Of a stretch of 64,000 nt of DNA, positions 50,533 to 58,104 are shown one piece after another. Positions within the stretch are counted from its first letter, which is position 1. Every line of letters starts with the position of its first letter. The DNA is from Acidimicrobiaceae bacterium (GTDB lineage: Bacteria; Actinomycetota; Acidimicrobiia; Acidimicrobiales; Ilumatobacteraceae). Made by a program: the position numbers and the translations under genes. The stretch lies in NCBI GenBank assembly GCA_020637235.1, contig JACJWG010000008.1, forward strand, positions 124,001 to 188,000, written 5' to 3'. Below the pieces are notes generated by a model. It worked only from the letters and a program-made list of their open reading frames with translations, did no database searches and was not told where the DNA came from.

Positions 50533-51142
50533 ATGACCGCAGCGGTGTTGCTGTACGACGGCTGCACGATCACCGAGGTGGCTGAGATCGCAACACGGCT
50601 GGCCAATTGGGACGTGCGGGTCGAGTTCGTTGCCCACAAGGTCGAGGAGCTGCGCGACCAGTCGGGGTTGCGGATGGTGCCCGACCGGTCGCTCGACCAG
50701 GTCGACCCAGCCGGCCTCAGCGTGCTGCTCGTGCCCGGAGGTAACCCGGACTCGGTGATCGAGGATCCGGCCGTGCTGGACTGGCTGCGTAGAGCGAACG
50801 GGGCAGGCGTCCTGGTGGGGGCGATCTGCGCCGGTGTGGCGCTCGTGGCGGCCGCCGGTGTCGCTGCGGGTCGAAAGATCACGCACAACTACCGATCGCC
50901 GTGGGCGCCGCCGGAACTCGTCGAAGCAGTCGGGCATCTGTGGCGGGACGCAGACGTCGAGCAGGACCGGAAGCTCGGGGTGGTGCGTGACGGCAAACTG
51001 ATCTCGGCGCTGCCCAACTTCCCCTGTCGATTTCGCCATGGAGATCCTGGTTGCCCTCGGCCTGTACGACCGCCACCGAGCCGAGCTGATGGCCGCGCAC
51101 CTGAAGGGCGGCTACGTCGAGGAGCTCTACGGCAAGGTGTGA
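50533..51142 (+). pseudogene. DJ-1/PfpI family protein, frameshifted near its 3' end
   Basis: Starts MTAAVLLYDGCTITEVAEIA at ATG 50533 with GGGGGAG upstream. LLVPGGNPDSV and VGAICAGVALVAAAGVAAGR (nucleophile Cys) are DJ-1/PfpI motifs. After ALPNFP near 51028 the homologous sequence VDFAMEILVALGLYDRHRAE continues in another frame to LYGKV and TGA 51140-51142, implying one extra T in TTCCCCTGTCG. The uncorrected frame runs on to 51246 with unrelated sequence. Mutation or sequencing error; the family includes glyoxalase/amidotransferase-like enzymes. Confidence 0.75.
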
Positions 51143-51470
51143 AACAAGGGTGTGAAGTTCACACCCTCGCCGACGAGCCTGTTTCGAGGCTGGGGTCGGT
51201 GATGCGATGTTCACACCGTTGCTCACCGCGATGTTCACACGTCTGATCCGGCGCCTCGTCAGGCGTCACGGCCCGAGGCGCGCGCAGAGAGGAGATCTGA
51301 GCGCCTCCCGCCCTTGCAGAACGCGGCCCTACCGGGCATTACGCGCTCCCTCATTGCGGTCGCCGTCTCGTGGCTGGAGCGACTGCTGTCGGCGTCCAGC
51401 GCTTGACGAAGGCAGCTCTGCCGTGCCAATTGCCTCAAAGAGCCGGGTGGGTTGTCAGTACCGTTGGTAC
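51143..51470. promoter_or_regulatory. 328-bp non-coding interval with a cluster of TGTGAA/TTCACA boxes
   Basis: GGGTGTGAA-G-TTCACACCC (51148-51166) is a perfect 19-bp palindrome. GATGTTCACACC (51207-51218) and GATGTTCACACG (51231-51242) form a direct repeat 24 bp apart, and AGGTGTGAAAC overlaps the stop at 51142. No gene fits here. The array lies 230-320 bp before the LysE gene and looks like a regulator or origin-type binding cluster. CCTCCCGCCCTTGCAG at 51304 recurs near 60198. Confidence 0.5.
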
Positions 51471-52112
51471 GTGCCCTCGTTGTCGACGCTTCCGATCTTC
51501 ATCGCCTCATCGTTGGCTTTGCTCGTGGTACCGGGGCCGGCCGTGCTGTTCATCGTCGCCCGCAGCAGCTCACAAGGCACCCGCGCCGGCCTGGTGTCCG
51601 TCCTCGGAGTGCACAGTGCGTCAGTGGTCCACGTCATGGCAGCAGTTGCCGGGCTGTCGGCGATCGTCGTGGCCTCCGCGGTCGCGTTCACTGCGCTGAA
51701 GGTGGTCGGCGGTCTCTACCTGATCTACCTCGGGATCAAGTCGATTCGCAGTGCACGCAAGCTCACGGCGATCACGCCTCCGGTCGTCAAGCCCGAGCGG
51801 CGGCTCTTCGCCGAGGCGTTCACGGTGAACCTCTTGAACCCGAAGGTCGCGATCTTCTTCCTCGCCTTCCTTCCACAATTCGTGACCAGCGCACAAGGCC
51901 CGGTGTGGTCGCAGACGCTGGTTCTCGGCCTGATCTACATCGCACTCGGCCTGTGCTCCGACGGCATGTACGCACTCCTCGGATCGCGAATCGGGTCGTG
52001 GTTCCGGGGTCACGTCGCCAAGGTTCGGGCGTTGCGCTACGCCGAGGGCGGCATCCTCCTCGGACTCGGCCTGCTCACATTGGCGGTCCCACACCGCCGC
52101 GCGACCAAATAG
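51471..52112 (+). CDS. LysE/RhtB family exporter
   Basis: 213 residues, six hydrophobic helices. VPSLSTLPIFIASSLALLVV then PGPAVLFIVARSSSQGTRAG (the P-G-P motif and G-x-x-x-G of the family), GVHSASVVHVMAAVAGL, LYLIYLGIKSIRSA and VNLLNPKVAIFFLAFLPQFV. Exports amino acids or their derivatives. GTG 51471 is preceded by TACCGT at six bases. Confidence 0.9.
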   Translation: MPSLSTLPIFIASSLALLVVPGPAVLFIVARSSSQGTRAGLVSVLGVHSASVVHVMAAVAGLSAIVVASAVAFTALKVVGGLYLIYLGIKSIRSARKLTAITPPVVKPERRLFAEAFTVNLLNPKVAIFFLAFLPQFVTSAQGPVWSQTLVLGLIYIALGLCSDGMYALLGSRIGSWFRGHVAKVRALRYAEGGILLGLGLLTLAVPHRRATK

Positions 52113-52247
52113 CAGCGGGCGACAGCCCGCCCTCACGATCGAACCCAAGCGGGGCAGAACTGCCGATCGGCGCTACCTCGCCCGACGAGCGGGAGAGCGC
52201 ATAACCGCGGGCGCCCGGCACCCGGCGTTAGGGGACAGCCTCGCGGG

Positions 52248-53378
52248 TCAACCAGTGGTCGGTGTGGCGGAGGGCCGCTGCTGTCCCGGTGGGTTGGCGG
52301 CCTGGGGGAGCCTGTTCGGGTCGAAGGAGTTCGGGTCAGCTGCGGTGAGCCCGGCCCATTCGTCGTCGGTGGCGTCGCGGACACTGCCGAGGACCTCTCC
52401 TGAACGGTCGGCTACATCCTCACGACCCGTGACCACGAGAAGTCGTCCGTCGTCGAGGACCCGTGTCGCGAGTTCGACGGCGGGCCGATCGGTGAGGAAC
52501 AGCGCTTGCGCGAGCGGTCCGTCAACGATCGTCGCGATGATCCATCCGCCGTCCTCGGTTTCGCAGCCAGTGTCCACGATGCCGTTCACGGTGATCGGTG
52601 TGACCGATTCGGCAGCGAGTTCGTAGGCGGCGCTCGAGGTGTCGAATCCTGGGGCGGGGTCGGTGATCTCGCGTGGTTCGAGTGTGTCGGCGAGGGCGAT
52701 GAGCTCGTTGCTGGTCATGGTGGAGGTGCGCAGATACGCCTCGGTCCCGTCGGGTAGCCGCCACAGCAGCTCGCCCCACGTTGGTGCGGCGAATGTGGAT
52801 CGGGCGGGTTGACCCTGTACTTCGGCGTTGGCGGTGTCGGTGGAGAACCGGAGGTTGCTCGTCACCCGGAGCGCCACGGCAGAGCGTCCGGCCACACTGC
52901 CGCCGTCGGGAACGAACAGCTGGACTGCCATGCCCGGCTGCCGGCTCCACAGGTAGGCACCCTCGAGCACTAGGTTTCTCGTTCGGGCCCAGGTCGGTCG
53001 GCACCATTCGATGTCGATGATCGGGTGGGCCAGCCTGACCGTCGGGGCGCTGGTCGTCGGCACCGCGTCAGTCAGGGCCGGTGTCGAGGAGAACGTCGAC
53101 GCAGGAGTGGTGTTGGGGCCGGACGACGCCGTCCGCGGGCCAGCTGTGTCGGGCAACGTGGGTCCCGCCGCCGGCGAGGACGTGTCAGCACGGCTGTTCC
53201 AGACGATTCCACCGATCCCGAGCACCGCGATCGCTGCGGCCGCGGCGGCAACGGGCCACCGCTGGTGCGGCGCGTCGACGTCAACTGGGGTCAGCTCGTC
53301 GTGCCCGGGTGCATCGCTTCCTGCCGCGGTGACGACACGCTGGATCCAACGGTCGAGTTGGTCGTCGTGCTCACTCAT
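52248..53378 (-). CDS. anti-sigma-factor-like single-pass membrane protein
   Basis: 376 residues. N-terminal cytosolic 45 residues (MSEHDDQLDRWIQRVVTAAG), one membrane helix WPVAAAAAAIAVLGIGGIVW, a Ser/Thr/Pro linker, then an extracytoplasmic domain of 250 residues with two or three Cys (IEWCRPTW, DTGCETEDGG). It overlaps the ECF sigma gene by eight bases, the standard arrangement for a sigma/anti-sigma pair. No zinc-binding anti-sigma motif is visible, so the assignment is mainly positional. Confidence 0.7.
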   Translation of the reverse strand: MSEHDDQLDRWIQRVVTAAGSDAPGHDELTPVDVDAPHQRWPVAAAAAAIAVLGIGGIVWNSRADTSSPAAGPTLPDTAGPRTASSGPNTTPASTFSSTPALTDAVPTTSAPTVRLAHPIIDIEWCRPTWARTRNLVLEGAYLWSRQPGMAVQLFVPDGGSVAGRSAVALRVTSNLRFSTDTANAEVQGQPARSTFAAPTWGELLWRLPDGTEAYLRTSTMTSNELIALADTLEPREITDPAPGFDTSSAAYELAAESVTPITVNGIVDTGCETEDGGWIIATIVDGPLAQALFLTDRPAVELATRVLDDGRLLVVTGREDVADRSGEVLGSVRDATDDEWAGLTAADPNSFDPNRLPQAANPPGQQRPSATPTTG

Positions 53379-53844
53379 GAGGCATCACCTCTCGAAGCCG
53401 GGCTCTCGCGCGGGCGAGTTGCTTGCGGACGGTTCCCTCACCGACGTCGAGCGTCGCGGCGATCGTGGCCGGGTCCCAGTCGTGCCAGTACGTCAGATAG
53501 ACCATCACGCGTTGCTGGCCGGACAACTGCTGCAGCAGCTCCCGACCCTCGAGGGCAGACATCTCCTCCCGCCCCTCAGTTCGATCGAGCGCTTGGCGTG
53601 TGTCTCGTCGGCGTCGACGCTGAGCGGATCGGTGCCAGCTCATCGAACGGTTCGCCACCGACCGGAACCAGTAGGCACGGACATCGTGAATGCGGTCGAG
53701 TCGGCCACCGGCAAGGGTGGACGTCACCACGTCGCTCACCAGGTCGAGCGCATCGTCCGGGCCGACCAGCGCCGTAGCGAACCGGACGAGGTCCGCCCGG
53801 CACCGCACGAACAGCTCGTCGACGTCCACCACCACCATCATCAC
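53371..53844 (-). CDS. ECF-type RNA polymerase sigma factor (SigE/SHG-like)
   Basis: 157 residues. Region 2: VRCRADLVRFATALVGPDDA, LVSDVVTSTLAGGRL and VRAYWFRSVANRSMSWHR. Region 4: LSGQQRVMVYLTYWHDWDPA then TIAATLDVGEGTVRKQLARA. Directs polymerase to a small regulon, probably including itself. The start is uncertain because of an ATG/GTG run (GTG 53844, ATG 53841, 53838). Cotranscribed with the overlapping membrane protein; an ECF module inside a mobile island may respond to an envelope signal. Confidence 0.87.
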   Translation of the reverse strand: MMMVVVDVDELFVRCRADLVRFATALVGPDDALDLVSDVVTSTLAGGRLDRIHDVRAYWFRSVANRSMSWHRSAQRRRRRDTRQALDRTEGREEMSALEGRELLQQLSGQQRVMVYLTYWHDWDPATIAATLDVGEGTVRKQLARARARLREVMPHE

Positions 53845-53980
53845 CTACGACGCCACACAGCCACCCCACGGGTGACAGCCCATGCCGTCAACCGGCGGTA
53901 GGTGGCAGTCGGCCGATCATTGGTGCCATCGTCATGGTCGGGGGCGCCCACCTGGACTTCCGACGTGCGATGCTGCCTCG

Positions 53981-54055
53981 GTGCGGCGTTTCAGCATCTT
54001 CTCGACGGCTGCGGCCGCGACCATCGCCCCCGTCGCCTCGTGTTCGGGGATCTGA
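53981..54055 (+). pseudogene. short lipoprotein-signal ORF (possible truncated gene)
   Basis: 24 residues from GTG 53981 to TGA 54053: VRRFSIFSTAAAATIAPVAS then C-S-G-I. The sequence is a complete lipoprotein signal peptide with lipobox V-A-S-C, but it stops four residues later. GATGCT lies six bases before the GTG. Likely the remnant of a lipoprotein gene cut by rearrangement, or a tiny lipopeptide. Confidence 0.35.
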
Positions 54056-54119
54056 AGTGACGTTGACGCTCCGTCACCTAGTGTTCTGAAGGCATCGGGG
54101 GTGTAGTTGAGGGTCTGGC

Positions 54120-56528
54120 GTGGCTAGCTATCGGCAACTGTTTCGGCGAATCCGTCCTGCCCGGATCGCGACCTGCCTTCCGCGCAGTAGCGCCGGCTGG
54201 GAGTCGATGGCTCTCCGGATGCTCGAGAACTACAGCGTTACCTGGGGAGGTGCAGGGAACATTCTCGTCCCGGTCGACCTGACGGGGCAGCCCGATCCGG
54301 CGTTCTGGCCGCTGATCGAGATCTTTGATGCGGACCGCTGGGCGAGCTACGTCATTACCAACCGAGGCCATCAGCTCGCCGATCCTGCAGCCTTCGAAGA
54401 ATGGCTACAGAAGGAGTCGGCGAAGCTCGCGGCAGAAGGGTCGTATGACAAGGCGGACGCTCGCCGCATGCTCACCGACGACCACATCATGAACCACCCC
54501 AGGAGCGCCTGGAGTGCTTCAGAGTCATTTTCGGCTGAGATCCAACGCCGAAGTGGGCCCGCAATGCGTCACCAGAGCATCATGTGGGACTCGTTCCATG
54601 CCGATGGGGGACCTGCAGGCGCTCCGGACGTCTGCGACCTAGAGCCGCTGCCGTCGATCGTCCGAGTTCTTGACACCACGCAGCTGCCGCTCGACCTTCA
54701 GTTGCTTGTGGCTATGCGAACCGGTGCACTGTCGCCGCGATACAGAGAGCGGCTAGGCGCGCTCGGGGTCAACCTGCAAACAACGGACGTCAGGGACGAA
54801 GACGTCGAGTATCTCCTGCGATTTGCGTGGTCCGGTTCCGCTCAGGCAACCGCCGCCTTTAGGTTGGTTGAGAACGACGCACCCTTTGAGGTTGCGCATC
54901 TTGGCGGCGAGTTCGTCAGCTCGGCGCCATTTGGGCTCTCAACCGTGGGCTGCGCGCGTGCGACCCGTCGCTATCCCGATGAGGATGACATTCCCATTGT
55001 CGTGGTCGTGGGGAGCCACGTGGATGACTTCGCATACGCACTCAACCTTGACCGATGCGGTCTGACATCGTTTTGGCTGCCTGACCGATACGCGCATCAG
55101 GAAGATCCGCTCTCCCGGCGCGTGATCGAAACACTTGCGTCCTGTCTTTGGCGTCCAAGCCTCGGGCGATCTGACTCACGTCCAGTCGTCCTCTGCTCAC
55201 GATCGCTGGACGCGGATGCGGTCAAGTCCGTCAAGGAGCGTCTCCGAAACTCGGTTTGGTCAAGTGACGTGGAGGTGGACGTCGTCGATCGGCCCCAACT
55301 GCCACCATTTCGCCTTCCATCGATTCTCGAGTTGGGCACCTTCGAGGAGCTGCTCGACGAGCCCTTCGAAGGAGACTCGATGCAGAGGGGACTCCCTGCG
55401 GCACTTCCGGCCGCTGTGCGAGCAAAGGATCCATCGAAGCTCACCTGGTGGACGGAGGTCAGCGATCCCCGTGCCGCACTGCCCGCCCGCGCCCTCCTAA
55501 ACGGAGAGGTACTCGCCGAGGAGCCGCAGTGGAAGACCATCACCCGGTGCGGTCGAGACGGGATCTCCTTCTACTCACACTCGATGGGTCTGGTGTGGGG
55601 TGGAAGCCTTCTCTCACAGATGGTCAATCGGCCACGCTTGCGCTTTCCAGATGCATCCTCGGTCTTCCGCGCCCTGGCGGATGCGGCTGGGTACATCGCA
55701 AACGAGTCCCCCCAGGGGCGCTTTCGACGTCTCACCACAGAGTTGTGGGGCGGCCTTGATGCTTTGCTGGCCGACCTTTCTCACCCCGAGCACCGACAGC
55801 TGCTAAGAGCCTGGCTCCCGGGGTCAGGCGAGGGAGAGCGCGTCGGAATCACCACACGAAGCGAGCGCCGATTTCTGTCGTTCGACGACGCCGTCCGTGT
55901 AAGCCAACTACCCGAGGACGAGGTTCGGTGCTTTCTCGATCGGCTCCTAACGTGCGGAGTGGTGCGGCGCGGCTATCTGTTGAAGTGTCGTCACTGCCTT
56001 CACCTCGACTGGTACGAGCTGGAGAACATCGGCCAGTCGTTCACATGCCGCCGTTGCCGAACTACAAATGCGATTACCAAGGAGACCTGGCTGAAATCAA
56101 ACGAGCCGACGCCGAGCTACGACCTCGCAGAGGTGGTCTACCAGGCGTTCCTTGGAAACTTCGAGGTGCCCGTGGCAGCACTGCGTCGCCTCAAACGGGA
56201 ATCTCACGCCTTCGCCGAAACTCCCGAGCTTGAGCTGACCGACTCCCACGAGAAGACCTTCGAGGTGGACATCCTCGCCATCGCTGACGGCCGTGTGATC
56301 GTCGGCGAGGCAAAGCTGAACGACTTCCTTTGCAAGTCAAAGCGGGAAGAGGTCGACTGGCTCCATCGGTTCCGGACCTGTGCTGAGGCGCTCACGGCCG
56401 ATGAGGTCGTGTTTGCCACCGCGGCGAAGTCGTGGCGTGAAGTCACCGCCGAGCGAATCGCTTCTGCGTTCGACGGCTCGCAAGTGGCGGTGCGGCTTCT
56501 GACCGATTGTCTCGGGTCCGAGGGATGA
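54120..56528 (+). CDS. large orphan protein with zinc ribbon and PD-(D/E)XK-like nuclease motif
   Basis: 802 residues, not recognised as a named family. N-terminus MASYRQLFRRIRPARIATCL and SVTWGGAGNILVPVDLTGQ open a 600-residue alpha/beta region without P-loop or helicase motifs. C623-x2-C626-x16-C643-x2-C646 (CRHC ... CRRC) is a zinc ribbon. At 713-735 HEKTFEVDILAIADGRVIVG is followed by EAKLND, giving D717, E730-A-K732, the D-x(12)-E-x-K core of PD-(D/E)XK nucleases. Codon use is visibly more A/T-rich than in the flanks. Orphan, large, nuclease-like and island-borne, it is a candidate defence effector; that is inference. GTG 54120 follows GAGGG. Confidence 0.7.
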   Translation: MASYRQLFRRIRPARIATCLPRSSAGWESMALRMLENYSVTWGGAGNILVPVDLTGQPDPAFWPLIEIFDADRWASYVITNRGHQLADPAAFEEWLQKESAKLAAEGSYDKADARRMLTDDHIMNHPRSAWSASESFSAEIQRRSGPAMRHQSIMWDSFHADGGPAGAPDVCDLEPLPSIVRVLDTTQLPLDLQLLVAMRTGALSPRYRERLGALGVNLQTTDVRDEDVEYLLRFAWSGSAQATAAFRLVENDAPFEVAHLGGEFVSSAPFGLSTVGCARATRRYPDEDDIPIVVVVGSHVDDFAYALNLDRCGLTSFWLPDRYAHQEDPLSRRVIETLASCLWRPSLGRSDSRPVVLCSRSLDADAVKSVKERLRNSVWSSDVEVDVVDRPQLPPFRLPSILELGTFEELLDEPFEGDSMQRGLPAALPAAVRAKDPSKLTWWTEVSDPRAALPARALLNGEVLAEEPQWKTITRCGRDGISFYSHSMGLVWGGSLLSQMVNRPRLRFPDASSVFRALADAAGYIANESPQGRFRRLTTELWGGLDALLADLSHPEHRQLLRAWLPGSGEGERVGITTRSERRFLSFDDAVRVSQLPEDEVRCFLDRLLTCGVVRRGYLLKCRHCLHLDWYELENIGQSFTCRRCRTTNAITKETWLKSNEPTPSYDLAEVVYQAFLGNFEVPVAALRRLKRESHAFAETPELELTDSHEKTFEVDILAIADGRVIVGEAKLNDFLCKSKREEVDWLHRFRTCAEALTADEVVFATAAKSWREVTAERIASAFDGSQVAVRLLTDCLGSEG

Positions 56529-56586
56529 ACACAGACGGAGTTCGCGTGCCAACGAAGCGCCGTGGCCGTGCAGCGAAGACTCGGTA

Positions 56587-56946
56587 TTGACAGAGGTCGA
56601 GGACCTGTGTGTCGATGGTGGGTCGGATCGCTTCGATGAGGTCGAGGGCGAGTGAGTCTCTGCCTTTGGTGTCTACGTGGAGGAGGCCGGGGTCGAGGCC
56701 GCGGACGAGGCAGGCGCGGCGGCATTCGATTTCGCCGAGTGCGTAGAGGTAGTTGAGGGTCGCGTTAATGGGGTCGCTGGCGCAGGCGTTGGTGGATCGT
56801 GCGACGAGGGATCGTCGTCCTTGGAAGCCGTGCCAGTGAGCGGGGATTCGGTCGCGGTCTTTGTTGGCCCAGCGGTAGCCGACGTTGCCGACCCAGCTGG
56901 CGAAGTAGTCGACTGCGGCGGTTGCTTCGATCTCGTCGCCGTTACC
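56587..56946 (-). pseudogene. cas1: cas1 fragment (C-terminal helical domain)
   Basis: About 118 codons of the Cas1 integrase catalytic domain. Visible: DEIEATAAVDYFASWVG (catalytic Glu helix), IPAHWHGFQGR, SDPINATLNYLYALGEIECR, RGLDPGLLHVDTKGRDSLAL and DLIEAIRPTIDTQVL, including the catalytic His and acidic residues. The N-terminal beta domain and the last helix are missing: the 5' side runs into the repeated segment at 57095 and the 3' side ends 60 bp from the orphan nuclease stop. No cas2, effector genes or CRISPR array are in the window. The open frame around it extends 56443-57246 but its ends are unrelated sequence. Confidence 0.7.
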
Positions 56947-57094
56947 CGGCGGCAGAAGCGGTCGGCGCTCCGTGGTGTATGTGAGTGAGGACTGGGAGCA
57001 GATCGAGGACGCTGCCACCGTTAGAACCATTCCTTCGTCCGCTCCGACGCCATCCCCGAGGTGCCAGTCTGGGGCACCCCCGGGAGTTCCGGGT

Positions 57095-57255
57095 GCGTAG
57101 TAGATCGCGCTCTGCAATCCGTACGGAAACCCTGCGAATCCTGGAATCCTCGGACAACTGCAGCGCACGAAACCGCAGCTCACGGACATCCTGGACGTTG
57201 ACCATCGCCTTGCCAAGGTGAGGGTCGCGAGTTCGAGTCTCGTCATCCGCTCTGA
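57095..57255 (+). repeat. right-end unit 1: 113-bp conserved segment plus 48-bp att
   Basis: GCGTAGTAGATCGCGCTCTG and on to CACGGACATCCTGGACGTTG, then CATCG and the att copy 57208-57255. The 113-bp part matches 58861-58973 (same length) and 59793-59899 (107 bp). It probably carries the P'-arm or other termini needed for recombination, since it is the only non-tRNA sequence shared by the segments. Confidence 0.85.
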
Positions 57256-57257
57256 GT

Positions 57258-57295
57258 GATCGGCGGCTCCTTCGGGAGCCGCCGATCTGCGTTTT
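57258..57295 (+). terminator. rho-independent terminator after att copy 2
   Basis: GATCGGCGGCTCC, TTCG loop, GGAGCCGCCGATC, then TGCGTTTT. Perfect 13-bp stem. Probably the tRNA terminator brought by an element; nearly identical to 59024-59061. Confidence 0.9.
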
Positions 57296-57350
57296 CCGGC
57301 CAGCGCGATTGCTCTCTCGCGTGCACACTGTCGGCCTCGTTGGGATCGAC

Positions 57351-57388
57351 TTGACAGAAATGCTCCGCTAGCGGAGTATTTCTGTCAA
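57351..57388. promoter_or_regulatory. 38-bp palindromic operator with consensus minus-35
   Basis: TTGACAGAAATGCTCCGC followed by TAGCGGAGTATTTCTGTCAA: a palindrome with one mismatched pair. The left arm is a consensus TTGACA, with GAGTAT 17 bp downstream as a possible minus-10. It ends nine bases before the antitoxin-like ATG and overlaps its AAGGAG, so binding would block both promoter and translation start. Fits autoregulation by the helix-turn-helix product. Confidence 0.75.
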
Positions 57389-57396
57389 GGAGTGAC

Positions 57397-58104
57397 ATGG
57401 ACATGACGACCGCTGACGCGGCCGCCCTGCTGGGTGTGTCGGACACCGAGGTGCGACGGCTGTTGCGCGGGCGTCTGCTCGATGGCCGTCGGGTTGGCAA
57501 CACCTGGATCGTTGACGCCGGAAGCGTGCATCGGCGGCGGCGGCTCGAACTCGACCGAGGTCGCGCCTGGTCGCCGCGGGTCGCGTTTGCGGCTCTTCTC
57601 TTGCTCGCTGGGCGGTCCGACGGTGGTTTGTCGGACAGCGAACTCTCGCGCCTTCGGCGAAGCGTGCGCGGCGGCGAAGCGATGGATGTGGTGCGTCGGT
57701 CGAGGGAGCTGCTGGCCTCGGAGGCATGGCGGGTGCCTGTGTCACGACTCGACCGGCTGACCGACGTCGCTGGCATCTTCGTCACGGCGGAGTCGGCGAT
57801 CCAGCTCATCAACAGCGACCTGGGGCCCATCGCTGCGGATGCCCAGCTCGTGCATGTCGGTCTGGCGGCGATCGATCTCGTGCGGGTTCGTACGGAGTTG
57901 GGGGCGCGTGCTGCGGGCGCGTCGGCCAACGTCGTCGTGCACGTCGTGCTGACCGATCTCGCAGACCGGCTCGCCGACGTGAGCGTTCAGCGTGTCGTGA
58001 CGGCCGTGCTCCTCGGCGCGCACGAGGATGCTCGTGTACGTGCGGCGGCCACCGAGTTCTTGTCGGGACGCCTTGTCACGCTTGCGGTCCGGGGTGACGA
58101 TTGA
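57397..58104 (+). CDS. helix-turn-helix protein, likely antitoxin of an NTase toxin
   Basis: 235 residues. N-terminal excisionase/MerR-like HTH: MTTADAAALLGVSDTEVRRL then LRGRLLDGRRVGNTWIVDAG. A helical middle (SPRVAFAALLLLAGRSDGGL) and a C-terminal domain with IDLVRVRTELGARAAGASAN and VQRVVTAVLLGAHEDARVRA follow. Combined HTH plus second domain before a nucleotidyltransferase gene is the layout of AbiE/MenAT-type toxin-antitoxin pairs. ATG 57397 follows AAGGAG; ATG 57403 is equally possible. Stop overlaps the next start (TGATG). Confidence 0.7.
   Translation: MDMTTADAAALLGVSDTEVRRLLRGRLLDGRRVGNTWIVDAGSVHRRRRLELDRGRAWSPRVAFAALLLLAGRSDGGLSDSELSRLRRSVRGGEAMDVVRRSRELLASEAWRVPVSRLDRLTDVAGIFVTAESAIQLINSDLGPIAADAQLVHVGLAAIDLVRVRTELGARAAGASANVVVHVVLTDLADRLADVSVQRVVTAVLLGAHEDARVRAAATEFLSGRLVTLAVRGDD

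Noticed and set aside
56443..57246. A complete 267-residue protein in the cas1 frame
   Set aside because: Only the central part is Cas1-like; the N-terminal part is translated from the repeated right-end/att segment and the C-terminal part lies opposite the orphan nuclease end.
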